Shown: positions 29,889-34,337 of the stretch, piece by piece
Numbering within the stretch: the stretch's first letter is position 1
How the letters are laid out: every line of letters starts with the position of its first letter
Origin: a virus
Strand: one strand, 5' to 3'
Length of the DNA: 34,337 bases
IMG/VR virus record: IMGVR_UViG_3300020195_000103
Location: 1-34,337 of that record
Position numbers and translations under genes: made by a program
The notes under the pieces: model-generated
Databases searched by the model: none
What the model was told of the DNA's origin: nothing
What the model saw: only the letters and a program-made list of their open reading frames with translations

Positions 29889-29956
29889 GTCTAGGGCCGT
29901 CTGGGCTGGGGCGTGAGAGGCTTTCTAGCCATCTACCGCGCCAGACGGCCCTAGAC
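29889..29956 (+). terminator. Long perfect inverted repeat / terminator
   Basis: GTCTAGGGCCGTCTGG (29889-29904) and CCAGACGGCCCTAGAC (29941-29956) are 16-bp exact complements with a 36-base loop. GCTAGC sits outside both arms, which extends the symmetry imperfectly. Downstream, GTCTTTTCTAG gives a short T run. It separates the preceding gene from promoter copy 5 and probably ends transcription; the long loop could also host a regulatory RNA. Confidence 0.7.
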
Positions 29957-29994
29957 TCAGCTAGCGTCTTTTCTAGCTCTGCTGTACATAACGC

Positions 29995-30023
29995 TTTACT
30001 TTCCTTTCAGCGCGTGCTACACT
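29995..30023 (+). promoter_or_regulatory. Early promoter, leaderless type (copy 5)
   Basis: TTTACT (29995-30000), 17-bp spacer, TACACT (30018-30023), GTAGCC, ATG at 30030. Confidence 0.75.
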
Positions 30024-30029
30024 GTAGCC

Positions 30030-30227
30030 ATGATGACAACCACTGAGACGAAGCCTTTCAAAGTAGTCGTGCACTTTGCGACATCCCACTCGGAACGGAT
30101 TGTCTCTTCTTTTGATTCGCTCAAGGAGGCGGAGCAGGAATCACGACGCTACCTCATGGCTGATGCACGGGGCGTCTGGGTCGAATGGCCCGATGGAAGC
30201 CGAGATAGAAAAGATCGCGTCCGTTAA
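30030..30227 (+). CDS. Small hypothetical protein
   Basis: The product has 65 residues, starting ATGATG at the predicted transcription start. The sequence FKVVVHFATSHSERIVSSFDSLKEAEQESRRYLMADARGVWVEWPDGS is a beta-alpha-beta pattern with a terminal strand, like a small ferredoxin- or dsRBD-like fold. No family is recognised. It is expressed from its own promoter. Confidence 0.65.
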   Translation: MMTTTETKPFKVVVHFATSHSERIVSSFDSLKEAEQESRRYLMADARGVWVEWPDGSRDRKDRVR

Positions 30228-30247
30228 CCTCAAAAAAGAGAATGACA

Positions 30248-30574
30248 ATGCCCACCCGTGAACAACTCGAGCGCCACATCAACACCCTCGACGACATGCG
30301 TATCCGCCATGCGCACAACGTGTCGGATGGCAAAGGCTCGCCGTCGACCCAGATGGAGCGCGAGGCAGCCTGCGGAGCGGCCGTCGCCGCACTACGCGAG
30401 AAGCTAGCAGCAACCAACACGGTCTCCGAGATCATCGCCAAGCATTGCCCGCACGACGGTGCCCTGCTGAACCCGCTATCCGAGCACCCCGGAAGCTACG
30501 CCTGCCCGCGCTGCGAGCACGTAGACACGATCCTGGTTGTTCCAGGTCCCCGCAACATCAGGCGGAAAAACTAG
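30248..30574 (+). CDS. Helix plus zinc-ribbon protein
   Basis: The product has 108 residues. The ATG at 30248 is seven bases after AAGAG; the ATG at 30242 is too close. An N-terminal helical part (EQLERHINTLDDMRIRHAH...AAVAALREKLAA) is followed by a C-terminal zinc ribbon, HCPHDGALL...YACPRCEHVD. A helical adaptor with a zinc ribbon often contacts nucleic acid or RNA polymerase. The arrangement ATGACAATG at the start repeats that of the gene at 29091. Confidence 0.65.
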   Translation: MPTREQLERHINTLDDMRIRHAHNVSDGKGSPSTQMEREAACGAAVAALREKLAATNTVSEIIAKHCPHDGALLNPLSEHPGSYACPRCEHVDTILVVPGPRNIRRKN

Positions 30575-30600
30575 ACTTTTCTTACAGCGCGTGCTACACT
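30572..30600 (+). promoter_or_regulatory. Early promoter, leaderless type (copy 6)
   Basis: TAGACT (30572-30577), 17-bp spacer, TACACT (30595-30600), GTAGTC, ATG at 30607. The -35 overlaps the end of the preceding gene. Confidence 0.75.
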
Positions 30601-30606
30601 GTAGTC

Positions 30607-30924
30607 ATGATGAACAACACGATGAACGACTTCTACCGCGTCACATTCGGGCCTGCGGCCGAGAAGAAAGACTTTGCGCATACGCCCGACGGCCTGCGCG
30701 AGGCCTGGGAATTCACCTACGACGTGCTGCTCTACATGTCGAACGCCCGCCCCTCGCTGAGCAACCCGAACCGCCTCGAATCTGACGAGCCAGACGGCAT
30801 CACTGACGACGAGCGGGACGTGCTCGGCACCTACGAGGACGAACGCTACCGCCTGATTCATGCCGACGAGATCGCCGAGGACCTCTACTGGGATCGACGC
30901 ATCGCGGAGGCGAGGGGCCAATGA
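30607..30924 (+). CDS. Acidic hypothetical protein
   Basis: The product has 105 residues, starting ATGATG at the predicted transcription start. It contains MNDFYRVTFGPAAEKKDFAHTPDGLREAWEFTYDVLLYMSNARPS followed by an acidic, aromatic second half (ESDEPDGITDDERDVLGTYEDERYRLIHADEIAEDLYWDRR). The negative charge and compact size resemble small early phage proteins that bind host factors, but no family is identified. Its stop overlaps the next start as ATGA. Confidence 0.6.
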   Translation: MMNNTMNDFYRVTFGPAAEKKDFAHTPDGLREAWEFTYDVLLYMSNARPSLSNPNRLESDEPDGITDDERDVLGTYEDERYRLIHADEIAEDLYWDRRIAEARGQ

Positions 30925-31052
30925 CAAACAACTGGTTTCACATTCTGCGCGCACGCGTAGCGAAACGTGTGACCGCAACCAGCATACGCTACCGCATGTA
31001 TCGGTCACTTGCTGGGTCAGGCAGGTTTTGCTCGATGTGGAGGGCGCTGTGA
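30921..31052 (+). CDS. Very small basic protein
   Basis: This frame of 43 codons starts MTNNWFHILRARVAKRV at an ATG that overlaps the previous stop and ends FCSMWRAL. The GTG of the next gene overlaps its TGA. It is strongly basic and helical. The double overlap supports translation, though the length makes it uncertain. Confidence 0.45.
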   Translation: MTNNWFHILRARVAKRVTATSIRYRMYRSLAGSGRFCSMWRAL

Positions 31053-31231
31053 ACCGGAGCTGCAAGTGCGGCGGCGTGCTCAAACGCACAGACATCGAGG
31101 CGGTGCACACGCTCGGCAAGCGCCCGGCGTTTGCAGATACCGACCCGATCAAGGCCAGTTGGAAGTGCGACAAGTGCGGTATCATTCGTACGCAGCGCAA
31201 GCGTCAGCCCGAAAAAGAGGAGCAAGAGTGA
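31049..31231 (+). CDS. Zinc-ribbon mini-protein
   Basis: The product has 60 residues from a GTG that overlaps the previous stop (GTGA). CKCGGVLKRTD near the start and WKCDKCGIIRTQ near the end give a CxC...CxxC zinc ribbon. The tail (KRQPEKEEQE) is charged. The ribbon resembles those of small DNA-binding or transcription-factor-like proteins. Confidence 0.65.
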   Translation: MNRSCKCGGVLKRTDIEAVHTLGKRPAFADTDPIKASWKCDKCGIIRTQRKRQPEKEEQE

Positions 31232-31431
31232 ACACCCACGTGGTGGTCTACCGCACGGGCGGCATCTCAAACTTTGCGTGGCACCGTTCGCTCGTGCTGT
31301 CAAAGGATGTCGCAGAGATGAATCAGCAGTTAATCGAGCGTATGGGTTGCCCGTGCTATGTTGTCGATGCAGCACGCTCGCTGAGCATCGGCCTGCCCGA
31401 GACGTTTGCCGCAGGAGACCTGCTTGAGTAA
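31228..31431 (+). CDS. Small hypothetical protein
   Basis: The product has 67 residues from a GTG at 31228 overlapping the previous stop, preceded by AAGAGGAG. The alpha/beta sequence NTHVVVYRTGGISNFAWHRSLVLSKDVAEMNQQLIERMGCPCYVVDAARSLSIGLPETF is globular-looking. No family is recognised. Confidence 0.6.
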   Translation: MNTHVVVYRTGGISNFAWHRSLVLSKDVAEMNQQLIERMGCPCYVVDAARSLSIGLPETFAAGDLLE

Positions 31432-31609
31432 GCACATCTACAAGATCGTCGTGCACGTCGAAGTCGAAACCGCTGCTGACCTTGATAAAGTGCGTCGATA
31501 CTTCGACCACCACCTCGGGTCCTACGTCCAGCACGCGCTCGACGACTACGAGGGCATCAATTCAGGGACCGTCGAGTCTGTGCACGCGAAGCGAGTCGAT
31601 GCGCCATGA
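31424..31609 (+). CDS. Small hypothetical protein
   Basis: The product has 61 residues, most likely from a TTG at 31424 with AGGAG seven bases upstream, overlapping the previous stop by eight bases. SKHIYKIVVHVEVETAADLDKVRRYFDHHLGSYVQHALDDYEGI suggests a small alpha/beta protein. The TTG start is unusual here and should be treated as tentative. Confidence 0.5.
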   Translation: MSKHIYKIVVHVEVETAADLDKVRRYFDHHLGSYVQHALDDYEGINSGTVESVHAKRVDAP

Positions 31610-31812
31610 CTATGACGCCGCCATCGCCGGACCGAAAGCTCCTCACCATCCTGCACGCACGCATGAAGGCGCAAGTCAGCAGGCGCACGATCTACAACTG
31701 GATTGATGATGGCAAGGTCGAATACATCCGCACCGCGGGCGGGTGTATCCGCATATTCGAGGACACGCTTTGGCGCCCAGCAGGAAAGAAGGTCAGGAAT
31801 GAAAAAGCATAG
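31606..31812 (+). CDS. Excisionase/MerR-like HTH protein
   Basis: The product has 68 residues; ATG overlaps the previous stop (ATGA). The core MKAQVSRRTIYNWIDDGKVEYIRTAGGCIRIFEDTLWRP is the winged helix-turn-helix pattern of excisionase/HTH_17 proteins: helix, SRRTIYNWI recognition helix, wing GKVEYIRTAGGCIRI. In temperate phages such proteins direct excision or act as small regulators. No integrase is visible here, so a regulatory role is equally likely. Confidence 0.75.
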   Translation: MTMTPPSPDRKLLTILHARMKAQVSRRTIYNWIDDGKVEYIRTAGGCIRIFEDTLWRPAGKKVRNEKA

Positions 31813-32026
31813 ACAGAGCCAGCCGCGCATCCCAGGCGTGCGCCGCGAAACCGCTCACGCAACGATGCTCAAGGAGCTGAAGCAGATGGTCGAGCGCGAT
31901 GCCCGCATGGCAGGCGTTAGTCGGTCGTGGGTCATTGCCGTGATCCTGGGCGACCACTACCACGTCCAGACGGCTGATTACCGCAAAGCGGTGCGGCAGC
32001 GTCTGAGCCTGCTCAAGGCGGGGTAA
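31799..32026 (+). CDS. Ribbon-helix-helix-like DNA-binding protein
   Basis: The product has 75 residues from the ATG at 31799, overlapping the previous gene by 14 bases, with AGGA just upstream. A basic head is followed by TAHATMLKELKQMVERDARMAGVSRSWVIAVILGDHY, the helix-turn-helix part of Arc/CopG proteins; the first ribbon is less clear. It follows the excisionase-like gene, so the two may be co-regulators. Confidence 0.6.
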   Translation: MKKHRQSQPRIPGVRRETAHATMLKELKQMVERDARMAGVSRSWVIAVILGDHYHVQTADYRKAVRQRLSLLKAG

Positions 32027-32032
32027 ACAACT

Positions 32033-32305
32033 GTGAAAATCACCCTACAAAACTTCGTGCAAGCCCGCAAGCTGATCTATGATCTTGCGCAGTTGCTCGG
32101 AAACGATCAACCCCAGCATGATGCCATTCTCGGCGCGATACAAGAAGCCGAGACGAGAGCGTTGCTCGACAAAGCAGGATTTGCGGGAGCTATCAAAACG
32201 ATGCTCTACACATTAACGAGCATGGTGGGGGTGGCCCGCATACAAGAAAAGCACGGAGTCGCGCCTAGCTACAAAGATCTGGATCCTTTGGATCCCCGCG
32301 ATTAA
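32033..32305 (+). CDS. Hypothetical helical protein
   Basis: The product has 90 residues from a GTG at 32033. It is helical throughout (FVQARKLIYDLAQLLGNDQPQHDAILGAIQEAETRALLDKAGFAGAIKTMLYTLTSMVGVARIQEKHG) with a proline/aspartate tail. No family is recognised. It is followed by a large inverted repeat. Confidence 0.55.
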   Translation: MKITLQNFVQARKLIYDLAQLLGNDQPQHDAILGAIQEAETRALLDKAGFAGAIKTMLYTLTSMVGVARIQEKHGVAPSYKDLDPLDPRD

Positions 32306-32308
32306 CGT

Positions 32309-32392
32309 CCAGATTGGCTTAGGAGCCTCGACCAGATTGGTAGATGGTAGACTCCAGGCTACAAGCTGTTCGTAGCTCCTAAGCCAATCTGG
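32309..32392. repeat. 18-bp perfect inverted repeat with long loop
   Basis: CCAGATTGGCTTAGGAGC (32309-32326) is the exact reverse complement of 32375-32392. The 48-base interval contains another CCAGATTGG (32332-32340), a third copy of the outer half-site. It is the only element in the 112-base gap between two genes. It could be a terminator without a T run, a cruciform, a binding site for a dimeric regulator with an extra half-site, or the scar of a mobile element. Confidence 0.8.
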
Positions 32393-32417
32393 TAAACCAA
32401 TTTAGGGGATTTCAGGC

Positions 32418-32636
32418 ATGGACCAGGACGTTTTTGATTTTGGCGCCCCAAAAGCACTCACCTACGCGGATCTGCCGCTCAAGGAGCTCTTTTTTCTCCA
32501 GATCAAACGTGATACCGCCGTACTTCTCGAGGACCCGATCTACTACGCGCCAGATCGTCAGTTCTATGTCGACAGAATCGCGTCATATCGCAATGCATAC
32601 AATGCGCTTATGACAGGAGACGACGATGCCCGCTAA
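32418..32636 (+). CDS. Small hypothetical protein
   Basis: The product has 72 residues from the ATG at 32418. MDQDVFDFGAPKALTYADLPLKELFFLQIKRDTAVLLEDPIYYAPDRQFYVDRIASYRNAYNALMTGDDDAR is helical and acidic. Its last codons lie in a 31-bp direct repeat shared with the end of the gene at 33548, so both proteins end in TGDDDAR. Confidence 0.6.
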   Translation: MDQDVFDFGAPKALTYADLPLKELFFLQIKRDTAVLLEDPIYYAPDRQFYVDRIASYRNAYNALMTGDDDAR

Positions 32637-32642
32637 CCCCTC
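32612..32642 (+). repeat. Direct repeat, copy A
   Basis: GACAGGAGACGACGATGCCCGCT plus eight more bases recur at 33997-34027 with one mismatch. Each copy spans the end of one gene (TGDDDAR), a ribosome binding site (AGGAG) and the start of the next gene (MPAN or MPAD). The region between has probably been duplicated or replaced through this sequence. Confidence 0.85.
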
Positions 32643-32790
32643 AATCACCATCGACACCGACACCGCTGCGGTGACACTACATCCCGGCGTCTACGTGCTG
32701 CATGAGCCGTGGGGGCCATTCACGCTCCGAAATGACACTTCGATGTGCGGGGCGCGAATCCCCAGCCGTGCATGTGTGGCCGGCTGGTGA
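32626..32790 (+). CDS. Short hypothetical protein
   Basis: The product has 54 residues starting MPANPSITIDTDTAAVTLHPGVYVLHEPWGPFTLRND, with the AGGAG of the repeat upstream. The first 40 residues look protein-like, while the end (CGARIPSRACVAGW) looks out of frame. A frame change near 32740 would join it to the Cys-rich frame at 32745-32873, so this may be a frameshifted gene or two overlapping genes. Confidence 0.45.
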   Translation: MPANPSITIDTDTAAVTLHPGVYVLHEPWGPFTLRNDTSMCGARIPSRACVAGW

Positions 32791-32873
32791 CACGGCCGGA
32801 CCTGTGCGAGTACGCGGGGGAGTGCGTGATGCTCCGCCACCCGGCCGAGCGCGCCAAAGAGGGGCAGCCATGA
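32745..32873 (+). CDS. Cys-rich short frame, possibly the second half of the previous gene
   Basis: This frame of 42 codons with a possible GTG start contains CMCGRLVTRPDLCEYAGECVMLRHP, four cysteines in a zinc-knuckle-like layout, and ends at a TGA that overlaps the next ATG. No ribosome site is evident at the GTG, so translation probably depends on the frame above or on a sequence error between them. Confidence 0.4.
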   Translation: MRGANPQPCMCGRLVTRPDLCEYAGECVMLRHPAERAKEGQP

Positions 32874-33016
32874 AACTCACAGCGGAAGCGCGCGCCAAGG
32901 CGCGGATGGATCGTGCGGAGGCCTTTATCGAGTACTGGAAAGCACGGTATGCCGCCGCGCTGAAGGCGTATCGCCGCGCCGCGAGAGCCACGCGCGCCAA
33001 GGTGGGGCCGAAATGA
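32870..33016 (+). CDS. Small basic helical protein, tandem paralogue A
   Basis: The product has 48 residues, starting MKLTAEARAKARMDRAEAFIEYWKARYAAALKAYRRAAR. It is an Ala/Arg/Lys-rich amphipathic helix. The next gene has the same first 12 residues and the same WKAR...ALKAYRRA core, so the two arose by tandem duplication. Stop and start overlap as ATGA. Confidence 0.6.
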   Translation: MKLTAEARAKARMDRAEAFIEYWKARYAAALKAYRRAARATRAKVGPK

Positions 33017-33225
33017 AACTCACAGCGGAAGCGCGAGCCAAGGCGCGGATCACCGAGACGCTCAACAGCGCGATCCTGAATAGCATCGCGATGATGGCGC
33101 ACCAGTTCCGAGGGGGGGAGCGCGCGGAGTCGGATCGCGCGCTGGACTTCGTCGAGATGTGGAAGGCGCGCCACGCCTCCGCGCTGAAGGCGTATCGACG
33201 CGCCGTGGTGCGGAGCGTGAAATGA
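33013..33225 (+). CDS. Small basic helical protein, tandem paralogue B
   Basis: The product has 70 residues. It shares MKLTAEARAKARI and WKARHASALKAYRRA with the gene upstream but has an extra 20-residue insert (TLNSAILNSIAMMAHQFRGGERAESD). The function is unknown; basic helices of this kind could bind nucleic acid. Confidence 0.6.
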   Translation: MKLTAEARAKARITETLNSAILNSIAMMAHQFRGGERAESDRALDFVEMWKARHASALKAYRRAVVRSVK

Positions 33226-33551
33226 GCGCGAACCGCTATCACCCCATCGTCGCGGCGATCTGCCGGCAGTCGGGGTGGCCGGAGCCGCTCGCGGAGATCA
33301 TGCCGATTCCTGGCCGGCGCTTTCGCGCGGATCTGCTGTGGATGTCCGCGGCGCTGATCGTGGAAGTGCAGGGCGGCATCTGGGGCCGGCGCGGCGGGCA
33401 CAGTGGCGGCCGCGCGCAACTCGACGACATGGAAAAGTTCAACCTGCTCCAGCTGGCCGGCTATCGCGTGTTGCAGACGACGCCTACCGGCGTGACGGAT
33501 GGGACGCTGCGCGACTTGCTCGCGCGGGTGTTTGGGGAGGCTAAAAGATGA
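33222..33551 (+). CDS. PD-(D/E)XK endonuclease-like protein (VSR/DUF559 type)
   Basis: The product has 109 residues from an ATG overlapping the previous stop. FRADLLWMSAALIVEVQGGIWGRRGGHSGG, then DDMEKFNLLQLAGYRVLQTTP, is the restriction-endonuclease-like core: Asp in FRADL, Glu-x-Gln in VEVQG, and a Lys/Asn helix with a closing strand. Phages often encode such small nucleases of the VSR-like class for DNA processing or exclusion of rivals. The E-x-Q instead of E-x-K is common in this subgroup. Confidence 0.75.
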   Translation: MSANRYHPIVAAICRQSGWPEPLAEIMPIPGRRFRADLLWMSAALIVEVQGGIWGRRGGHSGGRAQLDDMEKFNLLQLAGYRVLQTTPTGVTDGTLRDLLARVFGEAKR

Positions 33552-34021
33552 CCGATCACATCACACGGCTGCGCGGCATGGCGGATTGCTACGCGGCACA
33601 ATCGGCGCGGGCGCGTGACGACTTCGCGGTTGACCTCTCGAGGGATGCCCAGGCGTGTCTCGCGGGCGCGGCGGCGTTGGAGCAGCTCGCCACAGTCCGC
33701 GAGGTGCTCGCCGCCGATTTAGCCGTCGCCCAAGCCCGCGTGTTGGCGCTAGAGCTTGACGCCAAGCACAAGGGAGCCACCGTGGCATCGCGAGCGTGGC
33801 AGCTTATCGAGACGGCTCCGCGTGGCACGCTCCTAGATGGGAGGCCCATGTCGATCCTTGTGTGGTGGCCGAGCCGTTTTGAGTGGCCGGTCGACGTGTA
33901 TTGGGACATCTACCACGAGCGCTGGGCGAATGACGGCATGGAAGGCGACGATGATGGACAGCCGACCCACTGGATGCCCCTCCCCGCGCCACCTGAGACA
34001 GGAGACGACGATGCCCGCTGA
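33548..34021 (+). CDS. DUF551-containing protein
   Basis: The product has 157 residues. The N-terminal half is helical (MADCYAAQSARARDDFAVDLSRDAQACLAGAAALEQLA). The C-terminal part is the DUF551 pattern: WQLIETAPRGTLLDGRPMSILVWW..., a Trp/Tyr-rich middle, then THWMPLPAPPE. DUF551 is common in phages and has no known activity. The gene ends in the direct repeat. Confidence 0.75.
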   Translation: MTDHITRLRGMADCYAAQSARARDDFAVDLSRDAQACLAGAAALEQLATVREVLAADLAVAQARVLALELDAKHKGATVASRAWQLIETAPRGTLLDGRPMSILVWWPSRFEWPVDVYWDIYHERWANDGMEGDDDGQPTHWMPLPAPPETGDDDAR

Positions 34022-34027
34022 CCCCTT
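33997..34027 (+). repeat. Direct repeat, copy B
   Basis: This is the second copy of the 31-bp repeat at 32612-32642, with one mismatch (GCTGACC against GCTAACC). It also spans a gene end, an AGGAG site and the next start. Confidence 0.85.
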
Positions 34028-34259
34028 CTACACCGGCACGATGCCGATACATGCTGTGCGCGCAGCGCTCGTGAAGGCTGAACGCGAGGCGAAGGAAAAA
34101 GCACTCTCCTGGGCGTGTGAACGGCTAGGGAGTGCTGGCTACCAAGAGGCCCCGTCTTATCAGTTTGACGAGTGCATCTCCGATGCACGAAGAGCGATTG
34201 ATGAAGCGGTGCGGGCACACGCCAACCACTTGGCGCTGACGGAAGAGGCGAAAAAGTGA
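34011..34259 (+). CDS. Small hypothetical helical protein
   Basis: The product has 82 residues, starting MPADPFYTGTMPIHAVRAALVKAEREAKEKALSWACERLGSAGY. It is helical and charged, with an FDECISDARRAIDEAVRAHANHL second half. It starts in the direct repeat with AGGAG upstream, overlapping the DUF551 gene by 11 bases. No family is recognised. Confidence 0.6.
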   Translation: MPADPFYTGTMPIHAVRAALVKAEREAKEKALSWACERLGSAGYQEAPSYQFDECISDARRAIDEAVRAHANHLALTEEAKK

Positions 34260-34337
34260 CCAGTGATGACTTTCGCGCCTCGCTCGCGCTGCCGCCCCAG
34301 GAGCCACCAACGTCTAACGACCCCCAACTCTTTGACG
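34256..34337 (+). CDS. Hypothetical protein, 5' end only
   Basis: A GTG at 34256 overlaps the previous stop (GTGA) and opens a frame that runs off the window: TSDDFRASLALPPQEPPTSNDPQLFD. The start is disordered, Pro/Asp-rich. The consistent GTGA coupling in this genome supports it. Confidence 0.5.
   Translation, partial: MTSDDFRASLALPPQEPPTSNDPQLFD

Noticed and set aside
31606-31812. Evidence for a temperate lifestyle
   Set aside because: An excisionase-like fold alone is not enough. No integrase, lysogeny repressor or attachment site is visible, and such HTH proteins also serve as general regulators.

Overview
The window looks like roughly half of the genome of a tailed dsDNA phage (Caudoviricetes). 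It carries a portal protein, a terminase large subunit and a probable small terminase, two holin-like membrane proteins, a primase-helicase, a family A DNA polymerase, a sliding clamp, and dozens of small tightly packed ORFs whose stops and starts overlap as ATGA, GTGA or TAATG. GC content is moderately high. There is no rRNA, tRNA or integrase. Nothing in the sequence identifies the host.

Layout. Positions 1-6546 are a minus-strand morphogenesis block, listed here in transcription order: TerS candidate, a repeat-rich protein, a Pro/Thr/Ser-rich peptide, TerL, portal, small structural or hypothetical proteins, holin-like proteins, and the start of a further gene that runs off the left edge. 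Positions 6547-7055 are non-coding and hold tandem minus-strand promoters and ten exact copies of GATTACA in both orientations (candidate replication origin or late-gene control region). Positions 7056-9394 are a minus-strand primase-helicase operon. Positions 9395-9643 are a divergent promoter region. From 9644 to the right edge everything is on the plus strand: a frameshifted metallopeptidase, many small early genes, and a large replication and DNA-modification block (14678-26121). That block has a TAGT-type glycosyltransferase fused to a PolA polymerase, a PD-(D/E)XK nuclease, an MT-A70 methyltransferase, a DnaN clamp, a DnaQ-like exonuclease, a SNF2 helicase and a UvrD-like helicase. It is followed by an RNA-guided nuclease locus (27243-29058) and a long tail of small accessory genes.

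Most striking system. The gene at 27305-28339 encodes a 344-residue protein with an N-terminal HNH-like domain and a C-terminal Nop / IS110 Transposase_20-like domain. Starting at its stop codon is an array of about 19 units with a 36-bp period: AGAAACCCA, 9 variable bases, AGCGAGCCA, 9 variable bases. This is the architecture of the recently described TIGR-Tas family (HNH variant, TasH). The cassette is bracketed by two copies of the same hairpin motif, and the array shows internal segmental duplication and decay.

Other notable signals. Six plus-strand promoters share one geometry (-35, 17 bp, TACACT, 6 bp, ATG) that predicts leaderless mRNAs. The polymerase has an apparently dead proofreading site while a separate intact DEDDh exonuclease lies about 3 kb away. 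The UvrD-like helicase appears to have its motif Ia segment moved to the N terminus. A metallopeptidase gene is split by a (CA)5 tract. Several long perfect inverted repeats lie between genes.
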